34,967 nt of DNA from a virus, in IMG/VR virus record IMGVR_UViG_3300025127_000118, positions 1 through 34,967 of that record, one strand, 5' to 3'. The notes beneath the pieces were generated by a model that worked only from the letters and a program-made list of their open reading frames with translations, ran no database searches and was not told where the DNA came from. Made by a program: the position numbers and the translations under genes. Below, one piece after another: positions 23,769 through 30,567 of this stretch. Within the stretch, counting starts at the first letter, position 1; every line of letters begins with the position of its first letter.

Positions 23769-25516
23769 GTGTATACGTTTAATGCCTCGCTTTTACCTTT
23801 CACTTTAATCGGTTCTAATGATTTTAACAAATATTTGCACTTTTGTGCAGTATTGTATCCAATTAAAATATCTACGCCTGCTTCCTTCGTTGCGCTCTCT
23901 AATCTGGCCGCTACATTTACAGCGTCACCGATAGCCGTGTAATCGAATCTTGTGTCCGATCCCATATTGCCAACCACTGCCTCACCACTGTTTACGCCTA
24001 CGCCAATAGCAACATGAACCGGGAGCTTTTCATTTAACTCTTTGACTCTTTCTTGTATGCGTATGGCAGCTGCGACTGCTCTATTTTCTTGTTCTGGAAG
24101 ATCTAAAGGTGCCGAGAAGATGGCCATACAAGCATCGCCGATAAATTTGTCAATGCAGCCACCAGCACGTTGTATTTCTTCTACTTGGACCGTCAAGGTA
24201 GCATTCATTACCTCAGTAACCTCTTGTGGAGACAATTTTTCACTTAATGATGTGAAGCCACGCAAATCGGTAAACAAAAACGTGCAATATCTCGTTTCAC
24301 CACCTAATTTCAACAAATCTGGGTCTTTTTGAAGCTGTTTTACCTGTCTAGGATCCAAATAATGCTCAAATTGCTTCTTAATTTGCTGTCTGAGGCGGTA
24401 TTGGGTGCGAAAATTCAAATAAAACGCTCCTGAAGCCGCAAAAAACTGCGAAATCAGGCTCCAAGTCACGTCTAGAAGCACTCCAGACTGTATTAGATAG
24501 ATTCCAGAGTAAGCTGTGAGGCCAAATATTGCCAAAAACGATGTTACACCCCACGTAACGCCAAGTTGTGTGACTAACAACCACACAAGAGCCACAGAAA
24601 ACGCAAAAATGCCCAGTTCAGCGGCGTAGGACCAGTCAGGTATGCGTGGGCTGTCTTGTATCAAAATGGATTCAGCTAGAGCCGCTTGTATTTTATGTGG
24701 CTCAAGCAATCCAACCGGGGTCGCCAGTTGCGGCATGATACCCATGGCGTCGGTGCCAATGAAAACAAACCGTTCTTTTACGTCCATTTCGGATAAATTT
24801 GTTTCGTCGGTTTTTACCCAGCTAATCCACTTGCGGCCAAGCGAGTCTGTAGGCACAGGCGGCAAACCTTGCACTACAACCTCCTGTATGCCGTTCTGAT
24901 TGGTTTTAATAATGTAGGTATCAGCGCCCACCATGCCTTTCAAAACTTCCGTACCGAAAGCAGACACCCATCCATCGGGTGTTTTCATAAGCAAAGGCAT
25001 GCGCCTTACCAGCTGATCGACATCCACCGGGGCAGAGGCAATACCTTGCGAAGCAGCGTTTCTCAGGATCTCTATGTTTTGCACTACGCCAGAAGCAGGA
25101 TAACCGCCAATAGGCTCACCCATAATTACAGTGCCTACGGTAGCTGGGTAACCGCTTCCTGGATTCTCGTACATGGCAAGAATACTGTTACGATCTTGCA
25201 AAGATTCTGCAAATTTTTTGTCACCACCCATCCGGTCAGGCTGTGGAAACGCAACAGTCCAGCCAACACCAAAAGCTCCACGGGCCATCAATTCGGTTTG
25301 TATTTCTGCGAGTATAGCTCTAGGTAACGGCCAGCCACCCTCACGTTCTATGTCTTCTTCAGTAATGTTGAGGATAGTAAAGTAATTAGATTGTTGTTTT
25401 TCAGGGACCAATGCATCAAATGTTTTAAGCTTTAAGATCTCTAAAGGAGACCACTGCATTATAAATGGCAGTGATAATACAAACACCACTGCTATAGTTT
25501 TGAATGATGTCTTCAT
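23726..25516 (-). CDS. CHASE2-domain class III adenylate cyclase
   Basis: A 596-residue membrane cyclase that would make cAMP from ATP. An N-terminal TM (about 5-20) leads to a periplasmic CHASE2-like domain (about 25-290), then three TM helices (300-368), then a cytoplasmic catalytic domain (about 405-585). Metal-binding Asp417 (FTDLRGFTSL) and Asp461 (KFIGDACMA) are present, as are Lys457 and Thr527 (substrate choice, adenine type) and Asn534 and Arg538 (VNVAARLE). It looks complete and active. It overlaps the FecR gene by 4 bases (ATGA) and the spanin gene by 43. This is unusual cargo for a phage; the signal sensed is unknown. Confidence 0.92.
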   Translation of the reverse strand: MKTSFKTIAVVFVLSLPFIMQWSPLEILKLKTFDALVPEKQQSNYFTILNITEEDIEREGGWPLPRAILAEIQTELMARGAFGVGWTVAFPQPDRMGGDKKFAESLQDRNSILAMYENPGSGYPATVGTVIMGEPIGGYPASGVVQNIEILRNAASQGIASAPVDVDQLVRRMPLLMKTPDGWVSAFGTEVLKGMVGADTYIIKTNQNGIQEVVVQGLPPVPTDSLGRKWISWVKTDETNLSEMDVKERFVFIGTDAMGIMPQLATPVGLLEPHKIQAALAESILIQDSPRIPDWSYAAELGIFAFSVALVWLLVTQLGVTWGVTSFLAIFGLTAYSGIYLIQSGVLLDVTWSLISQFFAASGAFYLNFRTQYRLRQQIKKQFEHYLDPRQVKQLQKDPDLLKLGGETRYCTFLFTDLRGFTSLSEKLSPQEVTEVMNATLTVQVEEIQRAGGCIDKFIGDACMAIFSAPLDLPEQENRAVAAAIRIQERVKELNEKLPVHVAIGVGVNSGEAVVGNMGSDTRFDYTAIGDAVNVAARLESATKEAGVDILIGYNTAQKCKYLLKSLEPIKVKGKSEALNVYTWDSNLQQSLPDYS

Positions 25517-26712
25517 CCCTGCTTGATCTTTATCACAGAGCTGCCGCCACCGTTGATCGTAATTGTTTTACTAACACCATCTTGTATAAATATCACCGTA
25601 TATGCGCCAGAGCCGTCTATATCTACTCTTACGTTTTCACTGACATTACGTCGCAAACTAATTTGTTGACCTTGTATAATGGTGGTGATTTGTGTTGATG
25701 GATCTTGACCAACAGAAGTTCCGGTGATGGCTATGCTTGTTTCTATCTGATCTATTTCGTCATCACTCAATGCGTCTAGATCTTCGACAATATCAAGTAA
25801 GTCTTCAAGAAAATTAACGTCCAAGAAGTTGATATCAAGCTCCTCGAAAGCAAGCTCTGCTTCTGCATCAAGATAGTCCACGTCCAGCTCGTCAAACTCC
25901 AACGCATCAAAGTCTAAGACGTTGCTTGCTTTAGATACAGATTCTTCAGCTGCAATCTCTTCTTCTTTTGGCGGTGAGACGATCAACATGTTGTCGATCA
26001 GATCCAAAGTAATATCGAGCAGTACAGGGCGAGTAGGTACGCTTTCATAAACCGAAGCAGTAGTTGCTTGATACGGTTTGTTTAGCGTGACAGTGCCAGC
26101 CCCGGTAGCCACTATAATTTCACCAGAGGCATCACCATTTGCATCAGGCAATAGAATAATCAGGCTACGTCCCAGCTCATCTACCGTGCAGGTAAAATCC
26201 GTACCTCTTATTGCGATTTGTGCGGTGGGGGTAGTGATGTTGATGCGCTCTTTATTAATAAGGCCCATCTTTGAAGTTATGAATCGTGCAGTGCCGGAAG
26301 CAAAGCGTAAACTTAACTTAGATTTGTCTGGATCTGGATTGAAGATATATTCGGTTATAACTAGCTTGCTGTGTTCTGTAAGCCTAACGACAGAATCGTC
26401 CACAAACGTAATACCGATCCTGCCAGCTGCGGTCCTTACATCGTCCATTTGCTGAACCGGGAAAGCCATGGTGACGCCATAAGCGTCATCGCGTATGATT
26501 TGCGCGTTGCCGTTTAGTTCTGAAACTTTGCCTATATCAGCAGGAAGTGCTTGTACCTTGGTCGTCTTGAATAATGCACAAAGTACCACCAGTAGAATTA
26601 GTAATGATTTTAAGCCAGTCGTTATTAAGTGTTGATTGCTGCTGTATGTTGAAAGTTCTGCTGTTTCCGGTTTGATCCAAATAGAAATACCCTCCTGCTG
26701 CGCCGTCACCAT
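25513..26712 (-). CDS. FecR-domain periplasmic protein with acidic repeats
   Basis: A 399-residue protein. A hydrophobic segment (about 34-48) ends in VQA-LPAD, a plausible signal-peptide cleavage site. A FecR-like domain follows (about 60-210; GRIGITFVDDSVVRLTEHSK, TPTAQIAIRGTDFT). Residues 266-325 are an acidic repeat (units like LDFDALEF and ELDINFLDVN), then a beta-rich C-terminus (QQISLRRNVSENV). FecR-domain and CHASE2-cyclase genes are commonly paired in bacteria. The start is uncertain: the ATG at 26712 lacks a ribosome site and gives a 30-residue leader, while a consensus AGGAGG lies inside the leader with no ATG after it. Confidence 0.85.
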   Translation of the reverse strand: MVTAQQEGISIWIKPETAELSTYSSNQHLITTGLKSLLILLVVLCALFKTTKVQALPADIGKVSELNGNAQIIRDDAYGVTMAFPVQQMDDVRTAAGRIGITFVDDSVVRLTEHSKLVITEYIFNPDPDKSKLSLRFASGTARFITSKMGLINKERINITTPTAQIAIRGTDFTCTVDELGRSLIILLPDANGDASGEIIVATGAGTVTLNKPYQATTASVYESVPTRPVLLDITLDLIDNMLIVSPPKEEEIAAEESVSKASNVLDFDALEFDELDVDYLDAEAELAFEELDINFLDVNFLEDLLDIVEDLDALSDDEIDQIETSIAITGTSVGQDPSTQITTIIQGQQISLRRNVSENVRVDIDGSGAYTVIFIQDGVSKTITINGGGSSVIKIKQG

Positions 26713-27244
26713 CGTATGTCAAATTATTACTATCTCCATCTATATCAAGATACGAAGTGGCGCCATCTATGTCTAACGCATAGTTTATTGTGTTTCCATC
26801 TCCATTAATAATCCAGTCAAGATCTAGCTGCGAAGCCAAGCCAGCTGTGCCATGATTTAGTGTAAAAGTGTTGGTCGATCCGGTGACATCTACGTTGTAA
26901 TTCGAGCTGTCAATACCAAAAGTATTGGTTGGATCCCCTTGAATGGTGAAGGAATTTGTATCTCCGTCAAACTCAAAAAAGCCGGTGATCGAATCACCCG
27001 TTATGTCTCCGAGAAATTTATTGGTGTTACCGATTTGATTGATATCGAGGGTGAGTCCAGTCCCGTCAAGATCAAAAGCTGTCAGGGTACCGGCTACTGA
27101 GTTCAGGCCTCCGATGATATTGGAGCCGCCTAATTGTTCTAGGTCTATGTTGGCTGTTGCGCCACTTTGGTCCACGTACACTTCATTATCAGCTGCCCAT
27201 GCTGATAACGTGACAAACAAAAATATTGCTGTGTAGCGTTTCAT
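26537..27244 (-). CDS. Curlin-like secreted repeat protein
   Basis: A 235-residue protein with a signal peptide (MKRYTAIFLFVTLSAWA, cleavage before ADNEV). The mature part is made of repeats with alternating Gln/Asn/Gly/Asp, such as VDQSGATANIDLEQLGGSN, LDINQIGNTNKF and YLDQTGNSRTFNIQQQS, the style of curlin beta-strand-loop-strand units. There are two Cys near the end (TLC..., STSC), unusual for curlins. It lies next to CsgG and CsgF homologues, so it is the probable export substrate. It overlaps the FecR frame by 176 bases. The repeats are degenerate, so amyloid formation is inferred. Confidence 0.78.
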   Translation of the reverse strand: MKRYTAIFLFVTLSAWAADNEVYVDQSGATANIDLEQLGGSNIIGGLNSVAGTLTAFDLDGTGLTLDINQIGNTNKFLGDITGDSITGFFEFDGDTNSFTIQGDPTNTFGIDSSNYNVDVTGSTNTFTLNHGTAGLASQLDLDWIINGDGNTINYALDIDGATSYLDIDGDSNNLTYDGDGAAGGYFYLDQTGNSRTFNIQQQSTLNNDWLKIITNSTGGTLCIIQDDQGTSTSC

Positions 27245-28071
27245 CTCCTAACCGTCCAATACTTATATTCTATTCCTTCTTTGATGGTTTGTAAAACGGC
27301 CGTCTCAATTGCAGCTTGAAGTGCAATGTTGACTGATTCATTTCGCACTACTCCACCCTCTACTTCGACAAGCTCTGTAGAATTGGCTACGAAACGAAAA
27401 ACGTCATTATCAAGCGATGCACTCAATATTGTCTTAGATACTAGAACTTCCATTAACACCTTCCCGGTTGTTACGGAAACTGTTCTTAGCGAAACTTGTA
27501 CAGTGTCCCTCCTGTAAGCTTTGCTCATCCCTATCCCTAAATAACGCGCACCAGCGCCTCCGCTGGTAGTGTTAGATTCGTAACCTATAACACCACCTTC
27601 CATTATAAGTCCAGCAAAGACTAAAGGTGGTAACTTTTGTTTTTCGTCAAAACTTTCACGGGTAGACCGAATCAGCTGGCGCTCTTTTGTGACGTGATCT
27701 AATCCCACGCGCTCAACGACCTGGAAAAAACCTTCGTTGTTTTTACCCGCATGTTTCAATGCGCGTATGAGATAAGCATGTGGCGCTTGTGTAATCGCTG
27801 TGCTAAAAGTTGCGAATTGGCTGTTGCTTCTACGGGCGCCGGTTTGGTCAGTGAATGATTCTCTGTATACGGCTATAACCGGAGCGCGGATGGGTGGGTC
27901 TACGTTTAACAATTCATCATTAACCAAGCTTCTGATTTCAGCTTGTTCGATTCTTTGTATGGGGGCGATGTTGTTTTCGATGGGATCCGGTATGAGGATC
28001 GTACAAGAAGCAAGCAAGTAGCTAGAAAGTAAAGCTACCGATAGGGACCGTAATCTCTGTGGTGTTGCCAT
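27241..28071 (-). CDS. csgG: CsgG-like curli secretion channel lipoprotein
   Basis: A 276-residue protein from the ATG at 28071, giving a lipoprotein signal that ends LLASC; the frame stays open to 28113. It matches CsgG strongly by eye: FSTAITQAPHAYLIRALKHA, MEGGVIGYESN, SGGAGARYLGIG and SKTILSASLDNDVFRFV have direct counterparts in E. coli CsgG. CsgG forms a nonameric outer-membrane pore that exports curli subunits. In the constriction the Phe of FSTA is kept, but the positions of E. coli Tyr51 and Asn55 appear as Ser and Thr. It overlaps csgF by 50 bases and the curlin-like gene by 4. Confidence 0.92.
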   Translation of the reverse strand: MATPQRLRSLSVALLSSYLLASCTILIPDPIENNIAPIQRIEQAEIRSLVNDELLNVDPPIRAPVIAVYRESFTDQTGARRSNSQFATFSTAITQAPHAYLIRALKHAGKNNEGFFQVVERVGLDHVTKERQLIRSTRESFDEKQKLPPLVFAGLIMEGGVIGYESNTTSGGAGARYLGIGMSKAYRRDTVQVSLRTVSVTTGKVLMEVLVSKTILSASLDNDVFRFVANSTELVEVEGGVVRNESVNIALQAAIETAVLQTIKEGIEYKYWTVRR

Positions 28072-28573
28072 CAGAGTCGGTAATCTTGAGTGTGATAAGT
28101 CCAGCTGTTTCATCTACTACATATTCTATTGTGTTTCCTAGTAATTCTATTATTCCGCTAAGGCTTGGATTTTCACCAAACAGCGCATCTACTAACTGAC
28201 GTGACAGCTGCGCATACACTCTCGATTCCAAATTTCTAATAAATCTTGCAAGCGTGCTGTTTTCTTCGTCACGCGCTAATTTCTCATTATACGCTTTTAT
28301 TTCAGCCTTGATCGCTTCCTTGCGATTAAACTCTTGGTTTTCAATAGTAAGATAGTGTGCAGATGTACCGATGCCAGAAAAGCTCGGAGACTTAAATTTG
28401 TGGACCATTTCGTCAGCGCTTGCAACAGAGGCATACAAAACAGAAAAGACTATAAAAATTATGCCAGACACGGCGAACCACATTTTAATTTTTTCGTCGC
28501 GTGCCTCTTGTTGTTTTTGCTTTAGGCTCGGCCTGCCTCTTTTTCTCTGCTTCATTATGTTTTTGTACAGCAT
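28022..28573 (-). CDS. csgF: CsgF-like curli assembly factor
   Basis: A protein of up to 183 residues. A hydrophobic signal ends near SVASA-DEM, followed by HKFKSPSFSGIG, which parallels the pore-inserting N-terminus of CsgF (F-x-x-P-x-F-x-G). The C-terminus (ITLKITDSDGNTTEITVPIG) matches the CsgF end. CsgF couples CsgG to extracellular curlin. The start is unresolved: ATG at 28573, 28555 or 28483; the last follows the upstream stop by 1 base and gives a signal without basic residues, while longer forms have a basic RKRGRP leader coded in the overlap. Confidence 0.85.
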   Translation of the reverse strand: MLYKNIMKQRKRGRPSLKQKQQEARDEKIKMWFAVSGIIFIVFSVLYASVASADEMVHKFKSPSFSGIGTSAHYLTIENQEFNRKEAIKAEIKAYNEKLARDEENSTLARFIRNLESRVYAQLSRQLVDALFGENPSLSGIIELLGNTIEYVVDETAGLITLKITDSDGNTTEITVPIGSFTF

Positions 28574-28802
28574 CAGCTTCTCTTAGCTCAATCACTGTAT
28601 TAACTTTCTCTTGTAATCGTATCATATCTTGATCTAAAAGTCTGAGTTGGTCCGTCAGGCGTATGATTGTGTCCTTCATGTCTTGGACCGCAGGATCAAT
28701 TACGTTGGTGATTGTTTGCCAGACAAAGTAAACGAAATAACCTAAACCGATAACCATGACTACGGGAAAGCCAAAGTCTGCGACGAGCTTGGCTACGTCC
28801 AT
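28485..28802 (-). CDS. Single-TM coiled-coil protein, YvrJ/holin-like (copy 2)
   Basis: A 105-residue protein with LVADFGFPVVMVIGLGYFVY (TM about 8-28), then a long charged coiled-coil and a basic tail. The LxxxFGFPVxxxxGLGYFV pattern resembles the downstream half of YvrJ-type and phage holin-like proteins, and it is paralogous to the gene just upstream. It may act as a holin, antiholin or membrane anchor. It overlaps csgF by up to 89 bases depending on the csgF start. Confidence 0.6.
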   Translation of the reverse strand: MDVAKLVADFGFPVVMVIGLGYFVYFVWQTITNVIDPAVQDMKDTIIRLTDQLRLLDQDMIRLQEKVNTVIELREADAVQKHNEAEKKRQAEPKAKTTRGTRRKN

Positions 28803-29098
28803 TAGTCGCGCCTAGCGTCTATTTTCCCGTCTTCTACAAAGTTTTCCGCACGCGCTATGCGCTGCAAGTCTGGTGGGATGTGTAACGCGCTGGATACGCT
28901 GGTGTCTATGCGTATCATATCGTTGTTCATAATAGATGCCCTAGTAATTAGCATCTTGGATATGCCTTGTATGGTTTTGATCTCATCGACCAAACCATTC
29001 ATCATTTGGCGCATAACCAGAAAAATGAAGTAGCCCATAATTAGGCCGCTCGCTATCGGGAGTCCTAATTCTGCAATCAGATTAAGCTGATCTTGCAT
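28802..29098 (-). CDS. Single-TM coiled-coil protein, YvrJ/holin-like (copy 1)
   Basis: A 98-residue protein starting MQDQLNLIAELGLPIASGLI, with one TM (about 14-32), then a helical cytoplasmic or periplasmic part. The same layout (E/D-LG/FG-LP then G-Y-F) occurs in the next gene, so the two look like a tandem duplication that has diverged. The ATG of the next gene shares one base with its stop. Confidence 0.6.
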   Translation of the reverse strand: MQDQLNLIAELGLPIASGLIMGYFIFLVMRQMMNGLVDEIKTIQGISKMLITRASIMNNDMIRIDTSVSSALHIPPDLQRIARAENFVEDGKIDARRD

Positions 29099-29276
29099 GA
29101 TCTCGATCTTTCTTTAGACACACTTTACCCTCTGTGTCCTCGTAAAGAATAAATTTGTCGCCTTGCTCAAAATCGTGTTCTGATAATTTTTCCATCGTGA
29201 GTTTGTCTTCATCGTCAGAAAACTGTATGCCATACGGAGACATAGCTAACTTGTAACCAACATATGTAACTATCAT
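29082..29276 (-). CDS. Small hypothetical protein
   Basis: A 64-residue acidic protein (MIVTYVGYKLAMSPYGIQFS). No membrane segment. It overlaps the following gene by 17 bases and directly follows the holin-like gene. No family recognised. Confidence 0.5.
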   Translation of the reverse strand: MIVTYVGYKLAMSPYGIQFSDDEDKLTMEKLSEHDFEQGDKFILYEDTEGKVCLKKDRDHARSA

Positions 29277-29594
29277 TTACTCTTCGCCTTTGAAATTTTT
29301 AGAGCTGTTAGATGTTCCAGCGTACAATCCAAACCACGCAGCGCCTGCTCCTACAATAATAGAGATGAGGCCAGATTGCTCTAGTGATGGATCTGGCAAG
29401 CTCATAAACCACATAGTCGAATAATACAAAAGGAATATATAGACGGTGAGAAACAATCGAGGGAAAATACGCCAGGCATCGACAGCTCTAGCTAGATAGA
29501 TCCACTTTTGATAAGGATTGATGCCACGCTCCACAGTGGTCGTGCCGACTTCTACTTCTAGCTCAATCTTTTTTTTGGTTACTTCCTCGCTCAT
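29277..29594 (-). CDS. Two-TM holin-like protein
   Basis: A 105-residue protein with a polar N-terminus (1-40), two TM segments (about 45-65 and 75-93) and a short charged C-terminal tail ending GEE. Size, topology and nearness to endolysin and spanin genes fit a class II holin, which would let the signal-less lysozyme cross the membrane. Several other membrane genes nearby could share this role, so which one triggers lysis is unclear. Confidence 0.6.
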   Translation of the reverse strand: MSEEVTKKKIELEVEVGTTTVERGINPYQKWIYLARAVDAWRIFPRLFLTVYIFLLYYSTMWFMSLPDPSLEQSGLISIIVGAGAAWFGLYAGTSNSSKNFKGEE

Positions 29595-29776
29595 AGCAAT
29601 ACTGCTACTCCGATAACCGTTGCCACGATGAATGGGTACACACCCCAGAGCAACATCTCTAATCTTTTGAATTTTTCGCTGCCGTCGTCTAAACGGCGCT
29701 GGATGTATTCATAGCGGACGGCGCACTCTCTTTGGTGTGCTTTGATTTCAGCCAGAGCTTCCACGCCTTCCTCCAT
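29591..29776 (-). CDS. XhlA-like small membrane protein
   Basis: A 61-residue protein with an N-terminal amphipathic helix and a C-terminal TM (about 42-60, WGVYPFIVATVIGVAVLL). This order matches XhlA-type hemolysin/holin accessory proteins. It overlaps the holin-like gene by 4 bases (ATGA), supporting a joint membrane role. Confidence 0.6.
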   Translation of the reverse strand: MEEGVEALAEIKAHQRECAVRYEYIQRRLDDGSEKFKRLEMLLWGVYPFIVATVIGVAVLL

Positions 29777-29947
29777 CTATTTTTTGCTCGCTTTCTTTTT
29801 CTTTTTGACTCTGACTGTCTTGTAAGCCTCGTCAACATCAGGCGTCGACTCGTCGTCACCAATGTACTGGCCCTTATCGTTTCTTGCTCTTACCTTCTTG
29901 CGTTCTGTGCCAGTAAGAGTATCAACAAGTTTTGACCACCAGCTCAT
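29777..29947 (-). CDS. 56-residue basic conserved phage protein
   Basis: Read directly: ATG at 29947, TAG at 29777-29779. It starts MSWWSKLVDTLTGTERKKVR and ends in a Lys-rich tail (VKKKKKASKK). The MSWWSKLVDTLTG opening resembles short proteins I associate with marine phage lysis regions. It follows the 87-residue gene with a 4-base overlap and abuts the XhlA-like gene. Function unknown. Confidence 0.6.
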   Translation of the reverse strand: MSWWSKLVDTLTGTERKKVRARNDKGQYIGDDESTPDVDEAYKTVRVKKKKKASKK

Positions 29948-30207
29948 GATTCTTTTACAGAAGCCTCATCTTCTACTAATGTTTCGTCAGCTTGTTTTTT
30001 TGTTGTTGCAACTAAAGCGTCTTCGTGCCATTTCAGTGAGGGCATCAAATCGTCAATTTCAAACTGTAATTTTGCTATTTTATTCCGCAAACTAATAACA
30101 TGATTTTTATGGTGACTTTGTTCTGGCGTAAGATCACCTTCTTTTATTTTTGTATCGCCAATGTGGTTTATGTTTTCTTCTTTTTGTTTTTTCATGCTTC
30201 TCCTCAC
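29944..30207 (-). CDS. Coiled-coil hypothetical phage protein
   Basis: An 87-residue charged protein with a central heptad-like helix (VISLRNKIAKLQFEIDDLM). It resembles small proteins in tail-lysis junctions of marine phages. It overlaps the upstream gene by 4 bases. Function unknown. Confidence 0.55.
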   Translation of the reverse strand: MRRSMKKQKEENINHIGDTKIKEGDLTPEQSHHKNHVISLRNKIAKLQFEIDDLMPSLKWHEDALVATTKKQADETLVEDEASVKES

Positions 30208-30563
30208 GATGCTAATATTTTGAGTTCAGATGTCGGCGTGTTTTTTTCTGCTATTTTGCCGTCTAACTTTAATTTTAGAGCGGCTACCTCATCCTCACCC
30301 ATCGCTGTTTCCACCCATCCTCGCAAATCGTCACCTGTTAAGGTGGACCAATTTTTGAAATTTGAAAGATCAGAAATATCTAAGTCTTGCGCACCTTTTG
30401 CTCTTGCTTGAGTTTGCATATCATTGCCTAAGACATCTTTTTCGGTATTAGAATCATCTGTAGCCGTCAAGGTCCAATGAACCCTATAAACAACATTAGA
30501 TTTACCGCCGTGTGACGGATATCTTTCATGTTTTTTACAATCCCAAACGTAACTTATTGCCAT
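30204..30563 (-). CDS. Conserved marine-phage protein (VVYRVHW motif)
   Basis: A 119-residue protein that opens MAISYVWDCKKHERYP and has NVVYRVHWTLTATDD, then WSTLTGDDLRGWVETAMGED. This pattern recurs in many T4-like and podovirus marine contigs near tail-fibre genes. A structural or fibre-assembly role is possible. It lies 4 bases from the tail-fibre stop, so it belongs to the same transcript. Confidence 0.6.
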   Translation of the reverse strand: MAISYVWDCKKHERYPSHGGKSNVVYRVHWTLTATDDSNTEKDVLGNDMQTQARAKGAQDLDISDLSNFKNWSTLTGDDLRGWVETAMGEDEVAALKLKLDGKIAEKNTPTSELKILAS

Positions 30564-30567
30564 ATTT

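Noticed and set aside
28528-28546. AT-hook-like RKRGRP in the longest CsgF reading
   Set aside because: It lies in the region that also encodes the tail of the upstream gene and precedes the signal segment; it may not be translated, and DNA binding makes no sense for an exported protein.
23726-28573. Chimeric assembly of bacterial and phage sequence
   Set aside because: The block joins phage genes on both sides by overlapping codons, not at a clean break, so a contig join is unlikely, though reads were not available.
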